Positions 25,374-32,514 of a stretch of 64,000 nt of DNA are shown here, one piece after another. Below the pieces are notes generated by a model. It made no database searches and was not told the DNA's origin. It worked only from the letters and a program-made list of their open reading frames with translations. How positions within the stretch are numbered: position 1 is the stretch's first letter; the number at the start of each line of letters is the position of its first letter. The DNA comes from Ruminococcus sp. (GTDB taxonomy: Bacteria; Bacillota; Clostridia; Oscillospirales; Ruminococcaceae): assembly GCA_015066785.1 (NCBI GenBank), contig SVNT01000001.1, forward strand, positions 1 to 64,000, in the 5' to 3' direction. The translations under genes were made by a program, and so were the position numbers.

Positions 25374-26396
25374 TCACTTTACTTCAACCCATCTTATTTC
25401 AAGAAGTTCAAGCGTTATGTCATCCAAATTATAATCATCTTTGAGTTCTGCATAAAAAACATATCCATCTGTAAAAGCATTTACGGGGTTATTTTCATCG
25501 CAGATAACAGGCATTCCGTCAGACCGGCAACAATACAAAATATTTTCAGCAAGAAAATCGTTTTCTTTGAATCTTATTGCAACATATGAAGATTCATCAG
25601 ATATATGACCATGCATTCTGAGTGTTACTTTAATTCTTTTTTCATCAACTTTCTCGTATTCTATAAAATATTTTTCATCTGTATACGTTTCACCAAAATA
25701 ACTGTTTTCTCCGTCATATTTGCTGACAGTATCCCTATAAGTCAAAACCATAAAATCGTTAAGACCATTTGTTTTTGTCGAAAGAATATAATCTTTTGCA
25801 TACTGAACATAAGCATTTCTATCTATTGCTTTATAACCACCTTCTGAATCCGCAATATATATCTTATATATTTTCCAGTGCATCGGAGAATTAGGTTCGT
25901 CAGAATAAGAACCTTCAGAAATAACCTGTGCCTGAGTGATTAAATCTGATATCCCGTCTCCACTCAGGTCGTATTCCATAATCCCAATCCATGAAATACT
26001 GTCCCCGTTCATATAATAATCAGATTTTTTCAATGTGTCCGTCATGTCAGAAACAACAAAATCATCAACATATTTCCCTATTTCACTATCGTTTCTATAA
26101 AATGTATATTCCACTTCACAAAGTATATTTTTAGAGTCCCATTCGATTTTTTCAACACATTCAGGAATCTGATATACATAATCATCTGAAGTGGTGAAAG
26201 TCGGTTCTGTTATCTGCTTTGTGGTTGTTTCAGAAACAGTTGTTTTGATGGTGGTTGTGAAATTCTGTTCTATCGTCTGTGTTGTAGTTATTTCAGTATA
26301 AAAAACATCAGAAAAACATTCTTTTTTACACCCCGATATCAACACCATTGATAGTAATATAATACTTAAGAGTATCTGTTTTATATTTCGATTCAT
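25374..26396 (-). CDS. Exported lipoprotein, cassette gene A
   Basis: A 340-residue lipoprotein. A signal sequence ends in LISGC with the lipid cysteine at 23, followed by a Thr-rich tether (about residues 33-70, TTTIKTTVSETTTK). The globular part holds one calcium-type loop, DLSGDGISDLI, near residue 148, as in FG-GAP or EF-hand-like surface proteins. It is AT-rich with ATA and TTA codons that are rare in neighbouring housekeeping genes, suggesting acquired DNA. The ATG has GAGGA 9 bp upstream. It overlaps the truncated leader frame. I do not recognise a family; a surface or immunity role is only inference. Confidence 0.8.
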   Translation of the reverse strand: MNRNIKQILLSIILLSMVLISGCKKECFSDVFYTEITTTQTIEQNFTTTIKTTVSETTTKQITEPTFTTSDDYVYQIPECVEKIEWDSKNILCEVEYTFYRNDSEIGKYVDDFVVSDMTDTLKKSDYYMNGDSISWIGIMEYDLSGDGISDLITQAQVISEGSYSDEPNSPMHWKIYKIYIADSEGGYKAIDRNAYVQYAKDYILSTKTNGLNDFMVLTYRDTVSKYDGENSYFGETYTDEKYFIEYEKVDEKRIKVTLRMHGHISDESSYVAIRFKENDFLAENILYCCRSDGMPVICDENNPVNAFTDGYVFYAELKDDYNLDDITLELLEIRWVEVK

Positions 26397-26499
26397 AAAT
26401 TATTTCCTCTACAATCAATTTAGCAAGTGTATTTCTATAAAAAATATCTTCATACGCCTCATACATCTCACCATTAGGAAATTGAACACTACCTATCAT
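26326..26499 (-). pseudogene. Truncated leader frame of cassette A
   Basis: Starts with the shared leader MIGSVQFPNGEMYEAY, then leaves the similarity after residue 16 and runs 41 unrelated residues, overlapping gene A by 71 bp in another frame. There is no Shine-Dalgarno before the ATG at 26499. It looks like the remains of the leader after a deletion or recombination that brought in gene A. Confidence 0.6.
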
Positions 26500-26557
26500 A
26501 ATCTGCAACTTTTGGTGTACAGCAAGGGTTTAAGTCCTGTTGCGGTTAGAATCTGCG
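26500..26557 (-). repeat. Cassette repeat copy 2
   Basis: The 44-bp core 26500-26543 differs from copy 1 at one base; the 13-15 bp after GTTGC have diverged. It lies directly before the truncated leader ATG (26499) and 10 bp after the gene B stop. Confidence 0.92.
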
Positions 26558-26566
26558 ATGGATTTA

Positions 26567-27286
26567 TTACAAATAATCACTTCTAGCCCACTGCATTTCT
26601 ATCGGATAGACATTTACCAACTCACATTTGGCTATATTGTCTTTAGTACGCTTAAATGCTTTATCCATTTCGATGATTTCCTCGTCGGAACAATTAGCTT
26701 TTTGATATGTAATAACATTTACATCACAGGGAAGAGGTGCTCCATCCATTTGGTAATATGCTGTTATTTCTACTCCGTTTACAGAAGCAACATCTTTTAT
26801 TGAATATGTTTTTTCTGCACAGTAAAAAGATATTCCGTTATCTGAATATACCCTTATTTCAGGACTTATTTCCTCTTTGTTCATCCAATATCCGAAGTAA
26901 TATATTTCGCCTGTTTTAATCAATTCGTTATTAACAAAATAATTAATTGTATACATTATTCCCATAGGAGTATCAACCGAAAAAACCACCTCGTCTATAC
27001 CATCTGAATTCAGATCCGCAAACATACCTCCGATTATGTCGGGGTTTTGCTCAAGTTCTGCTTTTACAACTTCTTCAAATGAAACTGGTAAATTTATCTC
27101 GGTTGTTGTTTTGACAGCAGTTGTCGTTTTTGCTATTGTTGTTCCTTCTTTTTGAATAGCTGTCTGTTCTTCTGTATACTGAATATCAATTCTATCATCA
27201 GATGTGTTTTCAGCAACACATCCACTCATAGAAATTATCATCACAAGCAATACAATAAACATCATAAATGGCATATATTTTTTCAT
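26567..27286 (-). CDS. Exported lipoprotein, cassette gene B
   Basis: A 239-residue lipoprotein with a signal sequence ending SMSGC (C23), a Thr/Lys tether (about 48-64, TTIAKTTTAVKTTTE) and a globular domain containing DLNSDGIDEVVFSVD near residue 92, a calcium-loop-like motif also seen in gene A at a similar place. Outside that motif and the tether A and B are not alignable by eye. Translation is probably coupled to the short leader frame, whose stop TGA overlaps this ATG. GGGGTGA precedes the start. The gene is AT-rich like its neighbours in the array. Function unknown. Confidence 0.8.
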   Translation of the reverse strand: MKKYMPFMMFIVLLVMIISMSGCVAENTSDDRIDIQYTEEQTAIQKEGTTIAKTTTAVKTTTEINLPVSFEEVVKAELEQNPDIIGGMFADLNSDGIDEVVFSVDTPMGIMYTINYFVNNELIKTGEIYYFGYWMNKEEISPEIRVYSDNGISFYCAEKTYSIKDVASVNGVEITAYYQMDGAPLPCDVNVITYQKANCSDEEIIEMDKAFKRTKDNIAKCELVNVYPIEMQWARSDYL

Positions 27287-27426
27287 ATCATCACCCCATC
27301 ATACCAACATATCCAAACTGTTTTATTCTCTTCATCGCAGATAACATATTTTTTGTTGTCATTGTCAAGTTCACCGACAAACGCCTCATACATCTCACCA
27401 TTTGGAAATTGAACACTGCCTATCAT
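27283..27426 (-). CDS. Leader frame of cassette B (47 residues)
   Basis: A small frame beginning MIGSVQFPNGEMYEAFVGEL and ending ICWYDGVMI. It differs from the same segment of cassette C at four of 130 bases (27297-27426 against 27991-28120). It ends in a TGA that overlaps the gene B start. In cassette C the same sequence is joined in frame to its gene, so here a one-base difference has split leader and gene. No Shine-Dalgarno precedes the ATG, which comes 1 bp after the repeat. It may encode a small beta-strand domain or be only a remnant. Confidence 0.55.
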   Translation of the reverse strand: MIGSVQFPNGEMYEAFVGELDNDNKKYVICDEENKTVWICWYDGVMI

Positions 27427-27483
27427 AATCTGCAACTTTTGGTGTACGGCAAGGGTTTAAGTCCTGTTGCTGTGAGGATTTGA
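27427..27483 (-). repeat. Cassette repeat copy 3
   Basis: Core 27427-27470 with one base difference from copy 2. The 13 bp after it (TGTGAGGATTTGA) match copy 1 well. It separates the gene C stop (27494) from the leader of cassette B (27426). Confidence 0.92.
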
Positions 27484-27493
27484 AAAACATAAT

Positions 27494-28120
27494 CTACGAT
27501 GTAATATCTTCAAACAATTTTTCAATATTGTTGCAATATGTAACCAATTCATCCGACAAGCTTTCGGGAATATCTGCACAGGTTACAAGGTATGCCTCTG
27601 TATTATTATAATATATTATCGGCGTCCACCATTCTTCTGTCTGTAATCCGCGTATACCGTCATCCTCTAAAACAGAATACTCTATAGTTTTTTTGTTGAT
27701 AATATCCATACTATAATCTGTCTTTATTTTCAGAGTATAGTATGTTCTGTATCGTCCTATATTTTCTGTCAAAGAAATTATTTCAAAATCAGCATTTTCA
27801 TTAAGTCTGTATGTTTTTACTATACTCGTAATTTCATTTTCATCAAATTCCGAAACGGTTGTATACGAGTTTTTAGGAAAGTATGCATTTATCAGAAAAG
27901 ATGGCAGAAATACTATTCCACATATTATCACAATTCCTGCTACTACTGCTATTACATTTCTTGTTTTATGTTTTTTCATATCTATCGCCCCATCATACCA
28001 ACATATCCAAACTATTTTATTCTCTTCATCGCAGATAACATATTTTTTGTTGTCATTGTCAAGTTCACCGACATACGCCTCATACATCTTACCATTTGGA
28101 AATTGAACACTACCTATCAT
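27494..28120 (-). CDS. Membrane-anchored protein with fused leader, cassette gene C
   Basis: A 208-residue protein. Residues 1-46 are the shared leader (MIGSVQFPNGKMYEAYVGEL...ICWYDG), joined in frame to a basic stretch, a membrane helix (about 57-76, VIAVVAGIVIICGIVFLPSFL) and an outer domain of about 130 residues. An internal ATG at 27979 marks the same point where gene B begins, so a 161-residue form is possible. It is the promoter-proximal cassette. No family recognised. The leader would be cytosolic and the C-terminal part outside. Confidence 0.75.
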   Translation of the reverse strand: MIGSVQFPNGKMYEAYVGELDNDNKKYVICDEENKIVWICWYDGAIDMKKHKTRNVIAVVAGIVIICGIVFLPSFLINAYFPKNSYTTVSEFDENEITSIVKTYRLNENADFEIISLTENIGRYRTYYTLKIKTDYSMDIINKKTIEYSVLEDDGIRGLQTEEWWTPIIYYNNTEAYLVTCADIPESLSDELVTYCNNIEKLFEDITS

Positions 28121-28165
28121 CACCTGATTTTTATTCGTTTTTCCGAAAAATTGTATATTTTTTTA

Positions 28166-28194
28166 ATAATATCATATTTTTGGCATAAAAGCAA
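28166..28194 (-). promoter_or_regulatory. Promoter of the cassette array
   Basis: Minus strand TTGCTT (28189-28194), 17-bp spacer, TATTAT (28166-28171). It is the only promoter-like pair seen for the three cassettes and is back to back with the putP promoter. Confidence 0.65.
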
Positions 28195-28202
28195 TATTTT
28201 CC

Positions 28203-28231
28203 TTGAACAACCGCCGTTTTTGTGGTATAAT
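28203..28231 (+). promoter_or_regulatory. Promoter of the sodium/solute symporter gene
   Basis: TTGAAC (28203-28208), 17-bp spacer, TATAAT (28226-28231). Confidence 0.8.
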
Positions 28232-28265
28232 CAGTCTGTTGAAAATAAATTCTAAGGAGGATAAG

Positions 28266-29801
28266 ATGTCAACAAACGATATTATTATGCTTGTCACTAT
28301 TCTTGCTTATCTTGTGGCGATGGTTACCGTAGGTATCCGTTTTTCCAACAAGAACAAGAATGTAAGTGACTTTTACCTCGGGGGAAGAAACCTCGGCCCG
28401 ATTGTAACCGCAATGAGTGCGGAGGCGTCCGATATGAGCAGCTGGCTCCTTATGGGTCTGCCGGGGGTTGCGTATTTAAGCGGCGTCGCAGAGGCAAGCT
28501 GGACTGCAATCGGTCTTGCAATCGGTACATATGTGAACTGGCTTATCGTTGCGAAAAAGCTCCGCAATTACTCGCAGATATGCAACAACTCAATCACAAT
28601 TCCCGAATTCTTCTCAAACAGATACAGGGATAACAGCCGTGTTATTATGGGAATTTCGGCGGTTATCATCCTCGTTTTCTTCGTGCCTTATACAGCTTCG
28701 GGCTTTGCGGCTTGCGGAAAACTCTTCTCGTCGCTTTTCGGTATAGATTATCACCTCGCAATGATTATCAGTGCGATTATAATTATGTGCTACACGAGTA
28801 TAGGTGGATTCCTTGCGGCAAGTACAACAGACTTCGTTCAGAGTATTGTAATGACTATTGCACTTGTTTCAATCGTTATTTTCGGAGTGAATGCAGCAGG
28901 CGGACTTGACGCCGTTGCCGCAAATGCGGAGTCACTTGCAGGTTACCTTTCGTTCGACAAGCTGCACGACGCTGTTACCGGAGGGACTTCCGACTACGGC
29001 GCACTCAAGATTGTTTCTACACTTGCGTGGGGACTCGGATACTTCGGTATGCCCCATATACTTCTTCGCTTTATGGCAATTCAGGACGGCAACAAAATCA
29101 AGATTTCGAGAAGAATTGCTACTGTATGGGTAGTTATTTCTCTTGCGGTTGCAATCTTTATCGGAATAATCGGTAACGCCGCTACAAAGGCAGGGGTATT
29201 GCCCCTCCTTGAAGGCGCAGATTCCGAAACTGTCGTTATCCAGTTTGCAAGTGCGTTGACAAAGCTCAGCGCAGTGGGTGCTATTCTGGCGGGTATAATC
29301 ATTTCGGGAATTTTTGCAAGTACAATGTCAACTTCCGACTCACAGCTCCTTGCGGCGTCCTCAAGCGTTTCCGAAGACCTTTTCCGTGGCGTGTTCAAGA
29401 GAAACTTCTCCGAAAAGGCGTCAATGCTCACAGCAAGAATTACTCTCGTGCTTATTGCTGCAATCGGTGTTGTCATTGCGTGGAATAAGGACAGCTCCGT
29501 ATTCCGTATAGTTTCGTTTGCGTGGGCAGGCTTCGGTGCTACATTCGGCCCCTCGATGCTTGCGGCACTTTTCTGGAAGCGTTCGAACAAGTACGGAATT
29601 ATCGCAGGTATGCTTGCGGGCGGAATTACCGTTTTCGTATGGAAGTACTGCATAAGTCCTCTCGGCGGTGTCTGGAACATCTACGAGCTTCTTCCTGCAT
29701 TCATCGTGGCGACTCTGTTTATTGTAGTGGTTTCACTTCTTACAAAGGCACCCGAAGATGAAATTACGGAAGAATTCGAAAAAGTAAAAGCTATTAAATA
29801 A
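28266..29801 (+). CDS. putP: Sodium/proline symporter (SSS family)
   Basis: A 511-residue transporter of the solute:sodium symporter family, closest in layout to PutP. It begins with a periplasmic-out N-terminus and VTVGIRFSNKNKNVSDFYLGGRNLGP, then MSAEASDMSSWLLMGLPG, which holds the helix-2 Asp and Ser residues that bind sodium in PutP, and later SGIFASTMSTSDSQLLAASSSVSEDL, the typical helix-9 signature. Thirteen helices are expected. It is monocistronic with a strong AAGGAGG site 6 bp before the ATG at 28266. Proline is the best guess from the motif set. Confidence 0.9.
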   Translation: MSTNDIIMLVTILAYLVAMVTVGIRFSNKNKNVSDFYLGGRNLGPIVTAMSAEASDMSSWLLMGLPGVAYLSGVAEASWTAIGLAIGTYVNWLIVAKKLRNYSQICNNSITIPEFFSNRYRDNSRVIMGISAVIILVFFVPYTASGFAACGKLFSSLFGIDYHLAMIISAIIIMCYTSIGGFLAASTTDFVQSIVMTIALVSIVIFGVNAAGGLDAVAANAESLAGYLSFDKLHDAVTGGTSDYGALKIVSTLAWGLGYFGMPHILLRFMAIQDGNKIKISRRIATVWVVISLAVAIFIGIIGNAATKAGVLPLLEGADSETVVIQFASALTKLSAVGAILAGIIISGIFASTMSTSDSQLLAASSSVSEDLFRGVFKRNFSEKASMLTARITLVLIAAIGVVIAWNKDSSVFRIVSFAWAGFGATFGPSMLAALFWKRSNKYGIIAGMLAGGITVFVWKYCISPLGGVWNIYELLPAFIVATLFIVVVSLLTKAPEDEITEEFEKVKAIK

Positions 29802-29803
29802 TA

Positions 29804-29839
29804 AAAAATGCCTGTGAATTTATTTTCACGGGCATTTTT
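29804..29839 (+). terminator. putP: Terminator after the symporter gene
   Basis: A 15-bp stem with one G-U-type mismatch (29804-29818 with 29825-29839), ending in a T-rich run. Confidence 0.9.
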
Positions 29840-29889
29840 ATTTTTGTATTTATTTTTATTTTTTAAAATAAAACAGATTTTTTATACAG

Positions 29890-29918
29890 TTGATTTTAAA
29901 TTGAAAAAATGATATAAT
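29890..29918 (+). promoter_or_regulatory. Promoter of the 66-residue protein and YitT genes
   Basis: TTGATT (29890-29895), 17-bp spacer, TATAAT (29913-29918). Confidence 0.8.
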
Positions 29919-29956
29919 TATCGTAATTACTAAAAATATTCGGGAAGAGTTGGAAT

Positions 29957-30157
29957 ATGATTTATATTTATGTTATAGAAATTGAAGGTAAGTACATATT
30001 CAGGCGTACAGCAACTGTTTCGGATATAAATCTCGCACGCAAATTCAACACACGGATACTTGCTTTGAATTACGCCAGAAGATATCTTCCCGATAAGGAA
30101 TATAAACTCGTGAAAATATCCACGGGAATATCCGAACCCGAATATATCTGGAAATAA
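29957..30157 (+). CDS. Small hypothetical protein
   Basis: A 66-residue, basic, probably soluble protein (MIYIYVIEIEGKYIFRRTATVSD...). It looks like two beta strands, a helix rich in Arg and Tyr (LARKFNTRILALNYARRYL) and a final strand. Not recognised. It lies 10 bp before the YitT gene and shares its promoter, so the two are likely co-expressed. Confidence 0.65.
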   Translation: MIYIYVIEIEGKYIFRRTATVSDINLARKFNTRILALNYARRYLPDKEYKLVKISTGISEPEYIWK

Positions 30158-30167
30158 AGGAGAAAAA

Positions 30168-31043
30168 ATGAATATATCAGAAGAACTGAAAAAACTTAAA
30201 ATAAAAAACTTTCTGTTGCTTACACTTGCGGGAATTATAAATGCCTTTGGTGTAACGGTATTTATCGCCCCCGTGAAGCTCTACGACAGCGGCGTGTCCG
30301 GCACCTCGATACTTCTTTCGCAGGTCACACCTTTATCGCTGTCCGTTTTTCTTCTTATTCTGAATATTCCGCTTTTTCTTTACGGATTAAAGCGGCAGGG
30401 CGTTGCGTTTACCGTGTACGCTATTTATTCCGTTGCGATATACTCTCTCGGTGCGTGGCTGATTAACGATGTCCTGCCGATAGATGTAAGCGTTGCGTCT
30501 CCGCTTGCAGGCTCCGATTTACTTCTGTGCGCACTTTTCGGCGGAATTATTTCGGGCGTCGGAAGCGGTATGGCGATCCGTTTCGGCGGCGCTATGGACG
30601 GTATTGAGGTTCTGGCGGTAATCTTTGCGAAAAAGCTCGGTATTACCGTAGGTACATTTGTTATGATATACAATGTCGCTCTCTATATCGTCTGCGGCTT
30701 TGTAATCAACAGCTGGATTCTTCCGCTTTATTCGATTGTTACATATGCGGCGGCACTCAAGACCGTCGACTTTATCGTTGAAGGTTTCGACCGTGCGAAA
30801 GCCGCTATGATTGTCACCGAAAGACCCGAAGAGGTATGCTCTGCCATTTCGGAGGAGTTTGAGTGTGGAATGACCACAATGAACGGCCACGGATTTTACT
30901 CCTCAAAGCCCAAAAAAGTGGTTTATGTGGTAATCAACAGATACCAGGTGATAAAGCTCAGGGACCTCGTCCACGAAAAAGACCCGTCGGCATATATTTC
31001 CATTACAGAAGTGGCTGACGTGTTTATATCAAACCAGAAATAA
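30168..31043 (+). CDS. YitT family membrane protein
   Basis: A 291-residue protein with about six membrane helices in the first 200 residues (LAGIINAFGVTVFIAPVKLYDSGVSG is the family start) and a cytosolic C-terminal DUF2179 domain (about 210-288, AMIVTERPEEVCSAISEEFECGMTTM, YSSKPKKVVYVVINRYQVIKLRDLV). The family is widespread in Firmicutes; its transport role is not established. AAGGAG lies just upstream. Confidence 0.93.
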   Translation: MNISEELKKLKIKNFLLLTLAGIINAFGVTVFIAPVKLYDSGVSGTSILLSQVTPLSLSVFLLILNIPLFLYGLKRQGVAFTVYAIYSVAIYSLGAWLINDVLPIDVSVASPLAGSDLLLCALFGGIISGVGSGMAIRFGGAMDGIEVLAVIFAKKLGITVGTFVMIYNVALYIVCGFVINSWILPLYSIVTYAAALKTVDFIVEGFDRAKAAMIVTERPEEVCSAISEEFECGMTTMNGHGFYSSKPKKVVYVVINRYQVIKLRDLVHEKDPSAYISITEVADVFISNQK

Positions 31044-31056
31044 TGGCTTAAAATCG

Positions 31057-31090
31057 GGCTTGCACGTAATTCGTGCAGGCCTTGTTTTTA
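31057..31090 (+). terminator. Terminator after the YitT gene
   Basis: A 10-bp stem with one G-U pair (31057-31066 with 31072-31081), followed by CTTGTTTTTATTT. Confidence 0.88.
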
Positions 31091-31182
31091 TTTCTGTAAA
31101 TCGGAATTTTTTTGCTTTTACTGTCGGTAAATAAATTGCCGTTCACTTTCGTCCTTGAAAGTGGTGTACAGTATTTCGGGAC

Positions 31183-31255
31183 TTTTCAACCTTTTCAACA
31201 GAGTTTTCAACAATCGGGTGATTGACAAACCGCTATTTTGCGTAGACTTTTCAAC
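31183..31255 (+). repeat. Four TTTTCAAC direct repeats
   Basis: TTTTCAAC occurs at 31183-31190, 31192-31199, 31204-31211 and 31248-31255, in the 309-bp gap before the small membrane protein gene. A TTGACA (31222-31227) among them has no good -10 at normal spacing. A TATAAT (31288-31293) downstream lacks a -35, so the repeats could be activator sites. The same motif occurs twice before the SulP promoter. Confidence 0.5.
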
Positions 31256-31301
31256 AGCCATAAGCGTAAAGTAAAAACTACCCCCTGTATAATTTCTTTG
31301 A

Positions 31302-31334
31302 AAATGTCAATAATTAGCACATAAAATGACATTT
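31302..31334 (+). promoter_or_regulatory. Inverted repeat before the small membrane protein gene
   Basis: AAATGTCA (31302-31309) and TGACATTT (31327-31334) form 8-bp arms around 17 bp, just downstream of TATAAT (31288-31293) and before the ribosome site. It is placed as an operator or a 5' leader hairpin. Confidence 0.5.
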
Positions 31335-31352
31335 CAGAAAGGTGAAGGAATT

Positions 31353-31604
31353 ATGATAAAGGGCGTAAATAAGCGGATTGTTGAGATTAACAGGACAAAC
31401 GACGAGTATTTTGACAAAGCCATTCTGTTCGTGAGTGACGGCGTAGGCGAGGTGTCGCCGAAGCAGCTTTCACAGCACGCCGAAAACTACCTCAAAAAAA
31501 TCGGCAGAAGGAAGAATGACACCTTCAAATTCTTTTTTACTGCGATAATTTCCGCAATTTCCACATTGTTGCTTACTGCAATAATTATGCTTATACTGCT
31601 GTAA
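31353..31604 (+). CDS. Small membrane protein, common in Ruminococcus relatives
   Basis: An 83-residue protein starting MIKGVNKRIVEINRTNDEYFDKAILFV, a start I associate with an uncharacterised clostridial family, followed by a basic linker (KKIGRRKND) and one C-terminal membrane helix (about 61-82). The ATG at 31353 has GAAGGAA upstream; an in-frame ATG at 31326 lies within the inverted repeat and has no ribosome site. It is monocistronic between two terminators. Function unknown. Confidence 0.72.
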   Translation: MIKGVNKRIVEINRTNDEYFDKAILFVSDGVGEVSPKQLSQHAENYLKKIGRRKNDTFKFFFTAIISAISTLLLTAIIMLILL

Positions 31605-31610
31605 AATGGC

Positions 31611-31659
31611 AAAACAAGATTTTTTGTAATAAAAATTGCAAAAAATCTTGTTTTTTTTC
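31611..31659 (+). terminator. Terminator after the small membrane protein gene
   Basis: A 16-bp perfect stem (31611-31626 with 31639-31654) running into eight T residues. Its 3' arm and T-tract carry the -35 of the next gene. Confidence 0.92.
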
Positions 31660-31676
31660 TTTATAAATGTTATACT
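31648..31676 (+). promoter_or_regulatory. rlmB: rlmB promoter overlapping the upstream terminator
   Basis: TTGTTT (31648-31653), 17-bp spacer, TATACT (31671-31676). The -35 is made of the terminator's 3' arm. Confidence 0.65.
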
Positions 31677-31717
31677 GTATAAGTATATGTGATAATTGTT
31701 TTTGATAGGAGATTAAA

Positions 31718-32473
31718 ATGGCATTTACAGCTGACGGACAGGAATTCGAAAAGAACATAATAATCGGGAGGAATCCCGTCACCGAGGCTCTCAAGGCAAA
31801 AAAATCCATTGACACCCTTTATGTGTCAAAGGACGCCACGGGGAGTATAAATCATATCTGCAAAATGGCGAAGGACCAGGGCATCGTTGTCAAGAATGTC
31901 GACGACAAGAAGCTCTCGATGATGTCGAACGGTGCGTCGCATCAGGGCGTTGTGGCAATCGGCGGCTGTGCGGAATATGTCTCTGTTGACGATATTCTTG
32001 CCGTGTCGGAAGAAAAGGGCACACCTCCTTTCATCATCATCTGCGATGAAATCGAAGACCCGCACAATCTCGGTGCGATAATCCGTACCGCAGAGGCAGG
32101 CGGGGCAGACGGCGTAATAATCCCGAAGCGTCACAGCGCATCGCTGAATTTCACGGTAAATAAAACCTCGGCAGGTGCGGCAAGCTGGGTTCCTGTTGCA
32201 CGGGTACCGAATATTCCGTCGACTATCGACTACCTCAAGAAAAAAGGCGTGTGGATATACGGCACAGACGCCATAGGCGAAAACTATACGACTGCTGATT
32301 TCAAGGGCGCTGTTGCACTCGTAATCGGCTCGGAAGGCAACGGCATAGGCCGTCTTGTAAAGGAAAAATGCGATTATCTTTTAAGCCTTGATATGAAGGG
32401 CAAAATCACCTCGCTTAACGCCTCTGTTGCGGCGGGGATATTCATCTACGAAGTTGTACGCCAGAGGGGATAA
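31718..32473 (+). CDS. rlmB: 23S rRNA (guanosine-2'-O-)-methyltransferase RlmB-type
   Basis: A 251-residue SpoU/TrmH-family RNA 2'-O-methyltransferase. Residues 12-85 form the substrate-binding L30e-like domain (IIGRNPVTEALK). The SPOUT knot domain follows with motif 1 DEIEDPHNLGAIIRTAEAGGADGVII, motif 2 VALVIGSEGNGIGRLV and motif 3 ITSLNASVAAGIFIYE. It methylates the ribose of a peptidyl-transferase-loop guanosine in 23S rRNA. RlmB is the best fit by length and motifs; a tRNA-specific TrmH is less likely. Confidence 0.93.
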   Translation: MAFTADGQEFEKNIIIGRNPVTEALKAKKSIDTLYVSKDATGSINHICKMAKDQGIVVKNVDDKKLSMMSNGASHQGVVAIGGCAEYVSVDDILAVSEEKGTPPFIIICDEIEDPHNLGAIIRTAEAGGADGVIIPKRHSASLNFTVNKTSAGAASWVPVARVPNIPSTIDYLKKKGVWIYGTDAIGENYTTADFKGAVALVIGSEGNGIGRLVKEKCDYLLSLDMKGKITSLNASVAAGIFIYEVVRQRG

Positions 32474-32514
32474 TCCTGCGGCATTAAAAAATAATTCGGA
32501 ACAGGAGGGTTTTA

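Noticed and set aside
25315..27483. CRISPR array
   Set aside because: Three copies of a 44-bp repeat but about 0.9-1.2 kb apart with genes between, no short spacers and no cas genes.
25315..28120. Integron with attC sites
   Set aside because: The layout is suggestive, but the ends do not fit the GTTRRRY and RYYYAAC boxes and no integrase gene is present.
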